Assembly (NCBI GenBank): GCA_017518255.1
Contig: JAFWVK010000058.1
Coordinates: forward strand, 1 to 59,866
DNA from: Oscillospiraceae bacterium
GTDB taxonomy: Bacteria > Bacillota > Clostridia > Oscillospirales > Ruminococcaceae
Reading direction: 5' to 3'
DNA: 59,866 nucleotides
Shown here: piece by piece, positions 33,455-41,457 of the stretch
Layout: the number at the start of each line of letters is the position of its first letter
Numbering within the stretch: the first letter of the stretch is position 1
The notes under the pieces: generated by a model
What the model was told of the DNA's origin: nothing
Databases searched by the model: none
The model's input: the letters and a program-made list of their open reading frames with translations, nothing else
Program-made: the position numbers and the translations under genes

Positions 33455-33943
33455 ATGAATTCATCAACAAAACAGAATACTGCTGTTCTGATTGCAATGC
33501 TTGAGCATAAAAAGCTCAAATATAAAATTGAAGAGCAGACAGAAGAACGTGCGCACATCCGAATCAGCTTTACCGGTGAAGATCTGCCTCTGACGCTGCA
33601 TATCATTTTACGTGCAGACAAACAGATTGCGACCGTTTTTTCGGTTCTTCCGTTTCATATGCAAAAAGAGAAGATTGCAGATGCTGCACTCGCAGTTGCC
33701 GCAGCAAATTTCGGTCTGATCGACGGCTCCTTTGATCTCAATCCGGAAACCGGTGAAATCCGTTTCCGGTTAACAAGCTGCTATAAAAGCGCCGTTCTCA
33801 GCGAAGAACTGTTTTCTTATCTGATGTTTGTTTCAGCGGAAACCGTTGACCGCTACAATGACCGGTTTCAGTCGCTGAATGACGGAAAGATGACATTACG
33901 GGAGTTTCTTTCAGCTGATGCGGCTGATGAAGGCAGGGCGTAA
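33455..33943 (+). CDS. YbjN-domain-like protein
   Basis: A 162-residue cytoplasmic protein. The core has the YbjN pattern: a short domain with IRISFTGEDLPLTLHIILRADKQIATVFSVLP, AVAAANFGLIDGSFDLNPETGEIRFR and a C-terminal helix pair. YbjN proteins have a type III chaperone-like fold and are linked to stress responses without a defined mechanism. GGGAGGG precedes the ATG at 33455. It is followed 14 bases later by a small membrane protein gene. Confidence 0.65.
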   Translation: MNSSTKQNTAVLIAMLEHKKLKYKIEEQTEERAHIRISFTGEDLPLTLHIILRADKQIATVFSVLPFHMQKEKIADAALAVAAANFGLIDGSFDLNPETGEIRFRLTSCYKSAVLSEELFSYLMFVSAETVDRYNDRFQSLNDGKMTLREFLSADAADEGRA

Positions 33944-33957
33944 CCCGGAGGTGAACG

Positions 33958-34314
33958 ATGCGCAAATACCTGACAGAATATCTGAAGCGGCTTGAGGAAA
34001 TACTGGCTTCGGAGCAGGAGCAGGATTTTGATTATGAAGAGCTGCTTCGTTCTCATCTGACTATGATTCAGTTTATGCAGCACGAGCGCCTGATCCATTT
34101 CCTCGTGACCATGCTGTTTGCGATTTGTTTCTTTATCGCGCTCGGCATTTTTCTGATGAGCAAAATCATTACGCTTTCGCTGCTGTTGCTGCTGATTCTT
34201 GTTCTTCTTGTCCCGTATATTTCCCATTACTATTTTCTGGAAAATTCCGTCCAGAAAATGTACCGCCTGTATGATGAAATCAATGCACGGATAAAAAAGA
34301 ACCGCGTGCATTGA
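33958..34314 (+). CDS. Small two-helix membrane protein
   Basis: A 118-residue protein with a charged N-terminal helix (YLKRLEEILASEQEQDFDYEELLRSHL), two adjoining membrane helices (about 42-63 and 67-87) and a charged C-terminal helix. I do not recognise a functional family. CGGAGGTGAA precedes the ATG. It lies between the YbjN-like gene and a third small gene, probably in one transcript. Confidence 0.75.
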   Translation: MRKYLTEYLKRLEEILASEQEQDFDYEELLRSHLTMIQFMQHERLIHFLVTMLFAICFFIALGIFLMSKIITLSLLLLLILVLLVPYISHYYFLENSVQKMYRLYDEINARIKKNRVH

Positions 34315-34335
34315 ACAGAGAAAGAGAGGAATACA

Positions 34336-34707
34336 ATGGAACTCTACCGTCCGCTTTGTGCAGAAGAATTTCATGAGGTTGAGTCGCTCCGTTTTCAGGG
34401 CTTTCCGCCGCGTTCAGACGATCAGCCGCTGTTTACGGCACTGCTTTCACAGGAGGGAGCTTCCCAGATTGCGCGCCGGATGCGGATTGCCAAGCAAACC
34501 GAGCCGACTGTATATGTCGTAAGCTTTCTGGTAGATGATGCTTATATCCGGCAGTTCCCGATCCAGCACAATGAAGACCGCGAGCGGAGAGCACTCTGGA
34601 TCCCGGCGGAGGAGATTGATATTCTCAATCAGCATCTGATCGGCGGAATCCGCGTGCTGGCAAGCTATGAAATTGACCGTTCAAACGGAGATACGTTTTT
34701 TGCATAA
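34336..34707 (+). CDS. Hypothetical protein
   Basis: A 123-residue soluble protein with no recognised family. It contains RPLCAEEFHEVESLRFQGFPPR at the start, a YVVSFLVDDAYIRQFPIQ strand and a PAEEIDILNQHLIGGIRVLASYEID end, suggesting a compact alpha/beta fold. AGAGAGGAA precedes the ATG. It is followed 30 bases later by the radical SAM gene. Confidence 0.7.
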   Translation: MELYRPLCAEEFHEVESLRFQGFPPRSDDQPLFTALLSQEGASQIARRMRIAKQTEPTVYVVSFLVDDAYIRQFPIQHNEDRERRALWIPAEEIDILNQHLIGGIRVLASYEIDRSNGDTFFA

Positions 34708-34737
34708 AATAAATGCAGCAGAAAGGAAGCTGATTTC

Positions 34738-35346
34738 GTGATGGCAATGACAATTCTGTATCCTGTGGGGGAGCATCTGTATGTGAATCTGACAAACCGC
34801 TGCCCCTGTTCCTGCACGTTCTGCATCCGCCAAAACGGAGACGGTGCATACGGCTCGGACAGCCTCTGGCTGGAGCATGACCCCGATCTGGAAGAGGTGA
34901 AAGCTGCATTCGCAAACTGGAATCTCAGTGATTTTACCGAGCTGGTTTTCTGCGGCTACGGCGAACCGACAGAGGCGCTTCTGCTTCTCTGCGAGGCAGC
35001 ACGCTATGCGAAAACGCTGCCCGGCTGCCCGCCTGTCCGTCTGAATACGAACGGGCTTTCCGATCTGATTCACGGCGTTCCGACTGCGCATTTTCTGGAA
35101 GGTCTGGTTGATACGGTTTCGGTCAGCCTGAATGCCGGAACAAAAGAAGCCTACCTTGCTGTGACCCGCCCGAAATGGGACACTGCATTTGAAGCAATGC
35201 AGAAATTTGCCTGTGACTGTAAGCAGTATGTGCAGAAGGTGATGTTTACGGTTGTGGATGTGATTCCCGAAGAAGAAATCGAAGCGGCGCAAAAGCTAGC
35301 GGAAAGTCTGGGAATCCCGCTGAGAGTGCGGAAATATGATTCCTGA
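34738..35346 (+). CDS. TatD-associated radical SAM protein
   Basis: A 202-residue short radical SAM protein. NRCPCSCTFCIR holds the CxxxCxxC motif for the [4Fe-4S] cluster, FCGYGEPTE is the GGE-like SAM-binding motif, and LNTNG and VSVSLNA follow. The overall pattern (YVNLTNRC, LWLEHDPDLEEV, GLVDTVSVSLNA, VMFTVVDV) matches the TatD-linked radical SAM family. No tatD gene is present in this window. AAAGGAAG lies 8 bases before the GTG at 34738; an ATG at 34741 or 34747 is also possible. The reaction is unknown. Confidence 0.85.
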   Translation: MMAMTILYPVGEHLYVNLTNRCPCSCTFCIRQNGDGAYGSDSLWLEHDPDLEEVKAAFANWNLSDFTELVFCGYGEPTEALLLLCEAARYAKTLPGCPPVRLNTNGLSDLIHGVPTAHFLEGLVDTVSVSLNAGTKEAYLAVTRPKWDTAFEAMQKFACDCKQYVQKVMFTVVDVIPEEEIEAAQKLAESLGIPLRVRKYDS

Positions 35347-35370
35347 CCGGACAGGGAGAATTTTGATGTT

Positions 35371-36540
35371 ATGATTCAGTTAAATTGGAAACGGGCGGGC
35401 ACGGTTCTGCTCGCCGGCATGATGCTCCTGATGAGCGGATGCGGAACCGCCGAGAAGAACTCCTCCGGCGAATCATCGGCGGAAAGCTCCGGCAGTAAAA
35501 TCGTTCCGGTTGATCTGGTAAAATCTGACGGAACCGCAAAGGTGACGATCGAAGATGCGCATTTTCAGGCAGGCGGGAAAAGGCTCTGGCTCTGCGGCGC
35601 CAATACCCCCTGGGATAACTGGAACGATTTCGGTCATGATTTTGATGCCGCTTTCTGGGATGAGCATTTTGCTGCGCTCCATGATGCCGGTATCAATTCA
35701 TCCCGTGTCTGGATTCTTTGCAGCGGCGATTACGGTATTCAGTTTGACGAGAACGGGACAGTGACCGGAATGACCGAACAGTTCTGGAATGATACCGATC
35801 AGCTGATGTCGATTGCCGCAAAGCATAAAATCTATATTATGGCAACGATGATGTCGTTTGACTGCTGCAAAAAAGGAAATAAAAACCATAAAAAGTTCCG
35901 CGCCATGATTCAGGATCCGGAGAAGGCGCAGAGCTATGTCGATCATTATATCATTCCCTTTGCGGAGCGGTATGACAGCAACGATTATCTGTTCAGCATT
36001 GATCTTTGCAATGAGCCGGACTGGATTCATGAAAATGAGGAATCGGGTAAAATTGACTGGAAACCGCTGGTCACATTCTTCGGAAAGTGTGCGCAGGGCA
36101 TCCATCAGCACAGCGATATCCTTGTTACAACCGGAATCGCGTATATCCCGAATAATTCCGATACCCGCGGAACCAATGTCATCAGCGATCAGCTTTTGCA
36201 GTATTATGCGGGCGACGATTCTTATATGGATTTCTATTCCGTGCATTTTTATGACTGGATGATTCAGTGGCATAAGAATCCGTTCAAGCTTTCGCCTGCG
36301 GATTACGGACTGATAACCTCCAAACCGAATGTAATGGGCGAATGCTCTGCAAAGGGTTCCGAACAGGACGGCATTGATCTGGTTCAGGCGGGACAGATGC
36401 TTTATGACAACGGCTGGGACGGTGTTTATCCCTGGACCTCAAACGGAACGGATACAAACGGCGGTTTTGAGGAAGTGACCGCATATTCTAAGCATATGGA
36501 AGAACAGATTGCCGGTCTGATTTTCCCGCTGGGGAAATAA
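35371..36540 (+). CDS. GH5-like glycoside hydrolase lipoprotein
   Basis: A 389-residue predicted lipoprotein (lipobox LLMSGC near residue 25) followed by a Ser-rich linker and a TIM-barrel glycosidase. GGKRLWLCGANTPW, SRVWILC, SIDLCNEPDW (probable acid/base Glu in NE) and NVMGECSAKG (probable nucleophile Glu) follow the clan GH-A, GH5-like pattern of endo-beta-1,4-glucanases and mannanases. No dockerin is present; lipid anchoring would replace cellulosome docking. GGGAG lies 12 bases before the ATG, slightly far. The substrate cannot be read from sequence alone. Confidence 0.85.
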   Translation: MIQLNWKRAGTVLLAGMMLLMSGCGTAEKNSSGESSAESSGSKIVPVDLVKSDGTAKVTIEDAHFQAGGKRLWLCGANTPWDNWNDFGHDFDAAFWDEHFAALHDAGINSSRVWILCSGDYGIQFDENGTVTGMTEQFWNDTDQLMSIAAKHKIYIMATMMSFDCCKKGNKNHKKFRAMIQDPEKAQSYVDHYIIPFAERYDSNDYLFSIDLCNEPDWIHENEESGKIDWKPLVTFFGKCAQGIHQHSDILVTTGIAYIPNNSDTRGTNVISDQLLQYYAGDDSYMDFYSVHFYDWMIQWHKNPFKLSPADYGLITSKPNVMGECSAKGSEQDGIDLVQAGQMLYDNGWDGVYPWTSNGTDTNGGFEEVTAYSKHMEEQIAGLIFPLGK

Positions 36541-36562
36541 CACATAAGAATTTGAAAAGAAA

Positions 36563-36590
36563 CGGCAGAATTCTCTTCTGAATTCTGCCG
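36563..36590 (+). terminator. Hairpin after the GH5-like gene
   Basis: Perfect 11 bp stem, CGGCAGAATTC with GAATTCTGCCG, six-base loop. The T-run after it is poor (TTCGGC), so termination may be partial. Confidence 0.6.
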
Positions 36591-36624
36591 TTCGGCATCT
36601 CTTTACAGGAAAGGGGAGTCGGTC

Positions 36625-37869
36625 ATGATAAAAAAAGCAAAAGGTCTGCTGCGGTTCTTTGCCGCTGTATGTGCTGCATCTTTCATGCAGCTCCCGGTCG
36701 ATGCCGGAGAAAAGCCGCTGTATGCACCGGTTTTTGAAGGGAGCTTTTTGCAGGGCTGGCTATGCCGCGACTGGACTGCGGAGCGTTGGCAGACAGAACT
36801 CGAAGACATGAAAACAGCCGGATTTCGTTCCGTGATTTTACAGTCCGCCGTGGATCTGACCTATGAGCAGACGGATTCCGCCAAGCCGAAAACCGATCCG
36901 GATGCTTTTACACTGAATTCTGCGTATGCGCTGTACCCAACGGAGCTGGTTCCCGGTTCATCCGGAATCCGTGCGCTGGAATTTGCGCTTTCTGCCGCGA
37001 AGGAAACAGGAATGCATGTTTATATCGGAACAGTCAGCGACAGCCGCTGGTGGAATTACGGCTGGGGAGTACCGGATGAATTTCTGCCGGTCTGGTCGGA
37101 TTCCAACGGAGCGCAGTGTCAGACGCTGATTCGGGAAGTCTGGGGGCTTTACGGAGCAGAATACGGGGAACAGATTGCCGGTTTTTACTATAACAATGAG
37201 ATCTGGAATATAGATGCAGCCTGTGCCGGAGCATACCGTTCACAGTATGCGCAGATTCTCGGCGGCAATATCCGTGTGTCGCTGGATGCAATCAATTCGG
37301 TTTGCCCGGAGAAACCGCTCATAATCAGTCCGTTTTATAACAGTGATCTGTCATCTTCTGCGGAATATGCCGCGTTCTGGAAGGAAACAGCGGCAGAGGC
37401 ACAATTCCGGCCGCAGGATATCTTCGCGCATCAGGACGGAGGCGGACGCGATTACAGCACGGATACACTGAATGAATGGGCTGCCGCCTTGCAGGGAGCA
37501 GTCGGCGGAATGATGCATTTTTGGATTAACAATGAGGCGTTTCATGCGGATTCTTCAATCCGGTCACCGGAATCGGTCCGTCAGAATTATCTTGCAACTG
37601 TTCAGGCGGAAAAGCATCTGCTGTTTTCATGGAATCATTATTATCACGGGAAGCAGGATGCCGAGTATGAGAAGTTCATGAGAACGATGACCGGAGATGT
37701 CAATGCAGACGGAGCTTGCACAGTTGAAGATGCAGTGTCACTGAGCCGCTGGCTGATGCACGATAGGATTCATGTTGCAAACTGGCTTGCCGGTGATCTG
37801 GATGCAGACGGTGTTCTGACTGCTGCGGATTTATCTTTGATAAAGCGGATTCTGATATCTGGTGAATGA
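36625..37869 (+). CDS. DUF4434 TIM-barrel protein with dockerin
   Basis: A 414-residue secreted protein. A signal peptide is followed by a DUF4434-type domain (about 35-350): WLCRDWTAERWQTELEDMKTAGF near the start, GMHVYIGTVSDSRWW, then FYYNNEIWN and a MMHFWINNE region whose Glu residues could be catalytic. The C-terminal 60 residues are a dockerin (GDVNADGACTVEDAV and GDLDADGVLTAADL). GGAAAGGGGAG precedes the ATG. The dockerin supports an extracellular glycan-active role, but the substrate is unknown. Confidence 0.85.
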   Translation: MIKKAKGLLRFFAAVCAASFMQLPVDAGEKPLYAPVFEGSFLQGWLCRDWTAERWQTELEDMKTAGFRSVILQSAVDLTYEQTDSAKPKTDPDAFTLNSAYALYPTELVPGSSGIRALEFALSAAKETGMHVYIGTVSDSRWWNYGWGVPDEFLPVWSDSNGAQCQTLIREVWGLYGAEYGEQIAGFYYNNEIWNIDAACAGAYRSQYAQILGGNIRVSLDAINSVCPEKPLIISPFYNSDLSSSAEYAAFWKETAAEAQFRPQDIFAHQDGGGRDYSTDTLNEWAAALQGAVGGMMHFWINNEAFHADSSIRSPESVRQNYLATVQAEKHLLFSWNHYYHGKQDAEYEKFMRTMTGDVNADGACTVEDAVSLSRWLMHDRIHVANWLAGDLDADGVLTAADLSLIKRILISGE

Positions 37870-37871
37870 CG

Positions 37872-37907
37872 AAAGGACTGCATAACTTTTGTGTTATGCA
37901 GTCCTTT
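37872..37907. terminator. Bidirectional terminator
   Basis: A 15 bp perfect stem, AAAGGACTGCATAAC with GTTATGCAGTCCTTT, lies between the convergent DUF4434 gene and the 80-residue gene. Confidence 0.88.
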
Positions 37908-37915
37908 ATGATGCC

Positions 37916-38158
37916 TTATTCCTTGTCGTCGTTCTTCTTTCCGAAGAGTCCGCCGATTTTATCGGTTATTTTCCCGATTGCGCCGCTGCCAAGTGCTTTC
38001 TTGATGCCGTCGATAATCTTCTTGACGGTATCGTTGTCAGCCTTATCGCCGACCAGCCCTCTTACAGTGCCTTCCGGATCCTTGGTAAACTTTTCTTTCA
38101 GGGAATCATCCTTTGTCACTTTCGCTACGATTTTCTCGATCTCAGCTTTAATGTCCAT
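37916..38158 (-). CDS. Small hypothetical protein
   Basis: An 80-residue, highly charged soluble protein: an N-terminal helical region (MDIKAEIEKIVAKVTKDDSLKEKF cut into IEKIVAKV and KEKFTKDPEGTV), then KKIIDGIKKALGSG and a Gly/Lys/Asp-rich tail (GGLFGKKNDDKE). The pattern resembles short proteins common in Ruminococcaceae whose role is unknown. AGGAGG lies before the ATG. It shares a strand with the DUF1508 gene 39 bases upstream and may be co-transcribed with it. Confidence 0.75.
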   Translation of the reverse strand: MDIKAEIEKIVAKVTKDDSLKEKFTKDPEGTVRGLVGDKADNDTVKKIIDGIKKALGSGAIGKITDKIGGLFGKKNDDKE

Positions 38159-38196
38159 TCTGAAAACCTCCTAAATACAGTTTGTATTGAAACACA

Positions 38197-38568
38197 TTAT
38201 GCGTCTGCAACCACAATCTCGGAATCTGCGTTTTTCTTGACGGACTCAATGCCGTTCATGCAGCCGCTGATTGCCTTGTAGCCTTCGCTGACAGCAATAA
38301 TCTGACCGTTGGTTGCTTTGAGACGGAAACGGAATTCGCCTGCCTTATCGGTATAAACTTCAAATTTCGGGTGCTTTTCAGCCTTGAATCCTTCAACGGT
38401 CTGGTTCTCGATCGCAGCAATCGGAGCATTCTTCTGAACACTTGCGATGCCGGCACGGCAGGCACGCTCTGTCGTATAAACTTCAGAGGTTGCGATGATT
38501 TCGCCGTTTCCTGCTTTCAGATCAAATTTAATACCGGTTTTTGTTCGTTTGACTGCATACTTACCCAT
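38197..38568 (-). CDS. Tandem DUF1508 (YegP-like) protein
   Basis: A 123-residue protein made of two DUF1508 repeats. Repeat 1 has FDLKAGNGEIIATSEVYTT and CRAGIASVQKNA; repeat 2 has FRLKATNGQIIAVSEGY and CMNGIESVKKNA. Both carry the family's NG-x-I-hydrophobic-x-SE-x-Y strand. YegP-type proteins are small, often stress-linked and of unknown function. AGGAGG precedes the ATG. Confidence 0.9.
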   Translation of the reverse strand: MGKYAVKRTKTGIKFDLKAGNGEIIATSEVYTTERACRAGIASVQKNAPIAAIENQTVEGFKAEKHPKFEVYTDKAGEFRFRLKATNGQIIAVSEGYKAISGCMNGIESVKKNADSEIVVADA

Positions 38569-38724
38569 TGTGCAAATCCTCCTGTTTTATCATGTTCTTA
38601 TTTTAAAATCAGGGCAGTTCATATGCCCGCATCCATATTATAACGTAATTTACACAAAAAGTCAAGACGGAATCAAACTTTTTTACAAATAATAGCGGAG
38701 AAATAAAAAGATTTCGGCTTTCCA

Positions 38725-38753
38725 TTGACAAAAGCATGAAAATCGGGTATAAT
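38725..38753 (+). promoter_or_regulatory. Promoter of metK
   Basis: TTGACA (38725-38730) and TATAAT (38748-38753) with a 17-base spacer, directly before the SAM-I riboswitch. Confidence 0.88.
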
Positions 38754-38762
38754 AAAGCCAGC

Positions 38763-38926
38763 CTTATCATGAGCGGTGGAGGAACGGGTCCTGTGAAGCC
38801 GCGGCAACCGCATTCCGTTCAGCGGAATGAATGGTGCCAAGTCCTGCGGCGGAGCTATCTGCCGGAAGATGAGGAACGTTTGCAGTGTATCAGTCAGCAG
38901 CATGCGTTTCCGCGTGCTGCTTTTTT
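38763..38926 (+). ncRNA. SAM-I (S-box) riboswitch with terminator
   Basis: The aptamer (38763-38873) has P1 CUUAUC/GAUGAG, the core UCAUGAGCGGUGGAGG, GGGUCCUGUGAAGCCGCGGCAACC and GGUGCCAAGUCCUGC elements, then GGAAGAUGAG. A terminator follows: GCAGCATGCG with CGCGTGCTGC and T6 (38897-38926). High S-adenosylmethionine should stabilise the aptamer and end transcription, reducing metK expression. Confidence 0.95.
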
Positions 38927-38968
38927 GCAGCATCATGATGCGGTGAAAAATGAAACGGAGGTCTGAAT

Positions 38969-40144
38969 ATGAAACGGTTTTTTACTTCGGAATCAGTTAC
39001 GGAAGGTCATCCCGATAAAATCTGCGACCAGATATCCGATGCTGTTCTGGATGCCATTCTGGAGCAGGATCCGGCGGGCAGAGTTGCCTGCGAGACCTGC
39101 ACGACAACCGGAATGGTGATGATTATGGGAGAAATTTCAACTACTGCGGATGTTGATATTCCTGCCATTGCGCGCAAGGTGATTGTCGATATCGGCTATG
39201 ACCGCGCAAAGTACGGCTTTGACGGCTATACCTGTGCGATTCTGACGTCAATTGACCAGCAGTCCTGCGATATCGCGCAGGGTGTGGATGCCGCGTCAGA
39301 TTATGCATCCGATGCGGCAGCAGAGCAGCTCGGTGCCGGAGATCAGGGCATGATGTTCGGCTATGCCTGCAATGAAACAGCCGAGAAAATGCCGCTTCCG
39401 ATTTCGCTGGCGCATAAGCTTGCGATGCGTCTGACGGCAGTCCGGAAGGACGGCACGCTGCATTATCTCCGCCCGGACGGAAAAACACAGGTTACGGTTG
39501 AGTATGAGAATGACAGTCCTGTCAGAGTGGATACCGTTGTCATTTCGACACAGCATTCCGCATCTGTCTCGACCGAACAGATTCGGGAGGACCTGATTGA
39601 TCTGGTCATCAAGCCGACGGTTCCGGCAGGGCTGTTGGATCAGAATACGAAAATCCTGATTAACCCGACGGGCAGATTTGTAATCGGCGGACCGCAGGGT
39701 GACAGCGGTCTGACCGGCAGAAAAATCATTGTCGATACTTACGGCGGATATTCCCGTCACGGCGGCGGTGCGTTCTCCGGAAAGGATCCCTCCAAGGTTG
39801 ACCGTTCCGCAGCCTATATGGCACGCTATATCGCGAAGAACATCGTCGCGGCTGAACTGGCTGACCGCTGCGAGGTTCAGCTTGCCTATGCAATCGGCGT
39901 CGCAGAGCCGGTATCTGTTTTTGTCGAGACATTCGGAACCGGAAGGGTGAATGAAGAAACGCTTGCAAATGCCGTCAGAACTTGCTTTGATCTGCGCCCG
40001 CTCGGAATTATTGAGTCGCTGGAGCTGAGAAAGCCGCAGTACAGCAAGCTTGCTGCATACGGCCATATGGGACGTGAGGACCTGATGCCCGCATGGGAAA
40101 GAACCGACCGCGCAGAAGCCCTGAAAGCAGCCGTTCAGGCATAA
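38969..40144 (+). CDS. metK: S-adenosylmethionine synthetase
   Basis: A 391-residue enzyme that makes S-adenosylmethionine from methionine and ATP in the cytoplasm. It begins with [21 protein letters not shown] and contains the family hexapeptide GAGDQG and the phosphate-binding [16 protein letters not shown]. Length is normal. ACGGAGG lies before the ATG. It is controlled by the SAM-I riboswitch directly upstream, a standard feedback arrangement, and has its own terminator. Confidence 0.97.
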   Translation: MKRFFTSESVTEGHPDKICDQISDAVLDAILEQDPAGRVACETCTTTGMVMIMGEISTTADVDIPAIARKVIVDIGYDRAKYGFDGYTCAILTSIDQQSCDIAQGVDAASDYASDAAAEQLGAGDQGMMFGYACNETAEKMPLPISLAHKLAMRLTAVRKDGTLHYLRPDGKTQVTVEYENDSPVRVDTVVISTQHSASVSTEQIREDLIDLVIKPTVPAGLLDQNTKILINPTGRFVIGGPQGDSGLTGRKIIVDTYGGYSRHGGGAFSGKDPSKVDRSAAYMARYIAKNIVAAELADRCEVQLAYAIGVAEPVSVFVETFGTGRVNEETLANAVRTCFDLRPLGIIESLELRKPQYSKLAAYGHMGREDLMPAWERTDRAEALKAAVQA

Positions 40145-40161
40145 GATGTTTAACCGGATTG

Positions 40162-40193
40162 ATCCCCGATACACATTTTTGTGTATCGGGGAT
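40162..40193 (+). terminator. Terminator of metK
   Basis: A 14 bp perfect stem, ATCCCCGATACACA with TGTGTATCGGGGAT, followed by TTCTGAT. Confidence 0.75.
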
Positions 40194-40266
40194 TTCTGAT
40201 GTAAGATTTGGGCGCGGATGTTGTCTGATAGGGTAGAAGACACCGTGAAAGGGAGGTGCATAATCC

Positions 40267-40824
40267 ATGAACGATCAGGAAATGATCCGGCTGTTCTGGG
40301 AACGGAACGAGAACGCCATATCAGAGGCATCGGCAAAGTACGGACACTATTGCAGCGGAATTGCAATGAATATTCTCAATAACCGCGAAGATGCGGAGGA
40401 ATGCGTTAATGAAGCCTATTTGCAGGCATGGAACAGCATTCCGCCGCAGAAGCCGAAGATTCTTTCGGCATTTCTCGGAAGAATCGTCCGGAATCTGTCA
40501 TTCAACCGGTACAAGCAGCGGCATTCCGCTAAGCGCGGCGGACACGAGATTCCGCTGATTCTCGATGAACTGGCTGAAATCATACCGGACAGAAATTCCG
40601 TAGAGGACGAGGTGTTCCGAAGAGAGCTGAAGCAGTGTGTTGACCGTTTTCTGGATGCGCTGCCGGAGGAGAAACGGTATCTGTTTCTCCGCAGATACTG
40701 GTATTCGGACAGTGTCACATCCATTGCGGAAAAGCTGGGGCGCTCTGCCGATTCCGTTTCGGTTGAGCTGCACCGTATCCGGAAGAGACTTCGCGATGAT
40801 CTTGCAGAAAGGGGATATATCTGA
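40267..40824 (+). CDS. ECF-type RNA polymerase sigma factor
   Basis: A 185-residue sigma-70 family protein. The sigma-2 region (about 20-85) includes NREDAEECVNEAYLQAWNSIPP, and the sigma-4 helix-turn-helix (about 130-180) includes SVTSIAEKLGRSADSVSVELHRIRKRL. No sigma-1 or sigma-3 region is present. GGGAGGTG precedes the ATG. The next gene overlaps by one base and encodes a one-helix membrane protein that may be its anti-sigma factor. Target promoters are unknown. Confidence 0.9.
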   Translation: MNDQEMIRLFWERNENAISEASAKYGHYCSGIAMNILNNREDAEECVNEAYLQAWNSIPPQKPKILSAFLGRIVRNLSFNRYKQRHSAKRGGHEIPLILDELAEIIPDRNSVEDEVFRRELKQCVDRFLDALPEEKRYLFLRRYWYSDSVTSIAEKLGRSADSVSVELHRIRKRLRDDLAERGYI

Positions 40825-41414
40825 TGAAAAAAGAGGATTTTTATGAACTGCTCGGTGAGCTGGATGCGGGAAAAATAAAAGCAGCGGAAAAACCGCCGGT
40901 CAGACCGCTCAAACGAAACCGAATCGGAATCGCCGCTGCATGTGCCGCCTGCCTTGCATTGATTCTGACAGCGGGGATTGCGCTGCATCATCGGAATGCA
41001 AAGCCCTCCGTTTCTTCTGCTGCGGATATGTCATCAGAGGATGCATCCGATGTGGAAAGCAAGGATGTTGAGATTTACTATCTCAGCGGCGGCGAAATCA
41101 GACACGAGTCCGAATTTCTGCCCTGCGTCCCGAAGAATATTTTTGCTTCATGGAAGAAGAAAAACGGAATCGGGGATGAGGTTGAACTGCTGGGCGTAAA
41201 AATTGAAGACAACGGCAGGGATGCAGTTTCGCCGGATTCCTCTGTTGCAGCCCATACAACCGGTGACAAATTTGTTCTGCATGTCCGGGTTTCGGAAAAT
41301 CTGAAGAGCTATTATGCAAAGATTCCGGAGGAGATGCTGCTGGAGTCGCTGAAACTGACAATGACGGGTTATTCTGAGATTGCATTTGACGGGTATGATC
41401 TGATTCTTGAATAA
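40824..41414 (+). CDS. Putative anti-sigma membrane protein
   Basis: A 196-residue protein with a short N-terminal cytoplasmic part (MKKEDFYELLGELDAGKI), one membrane helix (about 36-54) and an extracellular C-terminal domain. It overlaps the sigma gene by one base (TGATG), which together with the topology suggests an anti-sigma factor holding the sigma factor at the membrane. No HxxxCxxC zinc anti-sigma motif is seen. The role is inferred from context only. Confidence 0.65.
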   Translation: MKKEDFYELLGELDAGKIKAAEKPPVRPLKRNRIGIAAACAACLALILTAGIALHHRNAKPSVSSAADMSSEDASDVESKDVEIYYLSGGEIRHESEFLPCVPKNIFASWKKKNGIGDEVELLGVKIEDNGRDAVSPDSSVAAHTTGDKFVLHVRVSENLKSYYAKIPEEMLLESLKLTMTGYSEIAFDGYDLILE

Positions 41415-41420
41415 AAACTC

Positions 41421-41450
41421 AGCCCCGTGCAGATTTTTCTGCACGGGGCT
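41421..41450. terminator. Bidirectional terminator
   Basis: A 13 bp perfect stem, AGCCCCGTGCAGA with TCTGCACGGGGCT and a short T-rich loop, lies between the convergent anti-sigma-like and GH43 genes. Confidence 0.85.
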
Positions 41451-41457
41451 TACTCTG

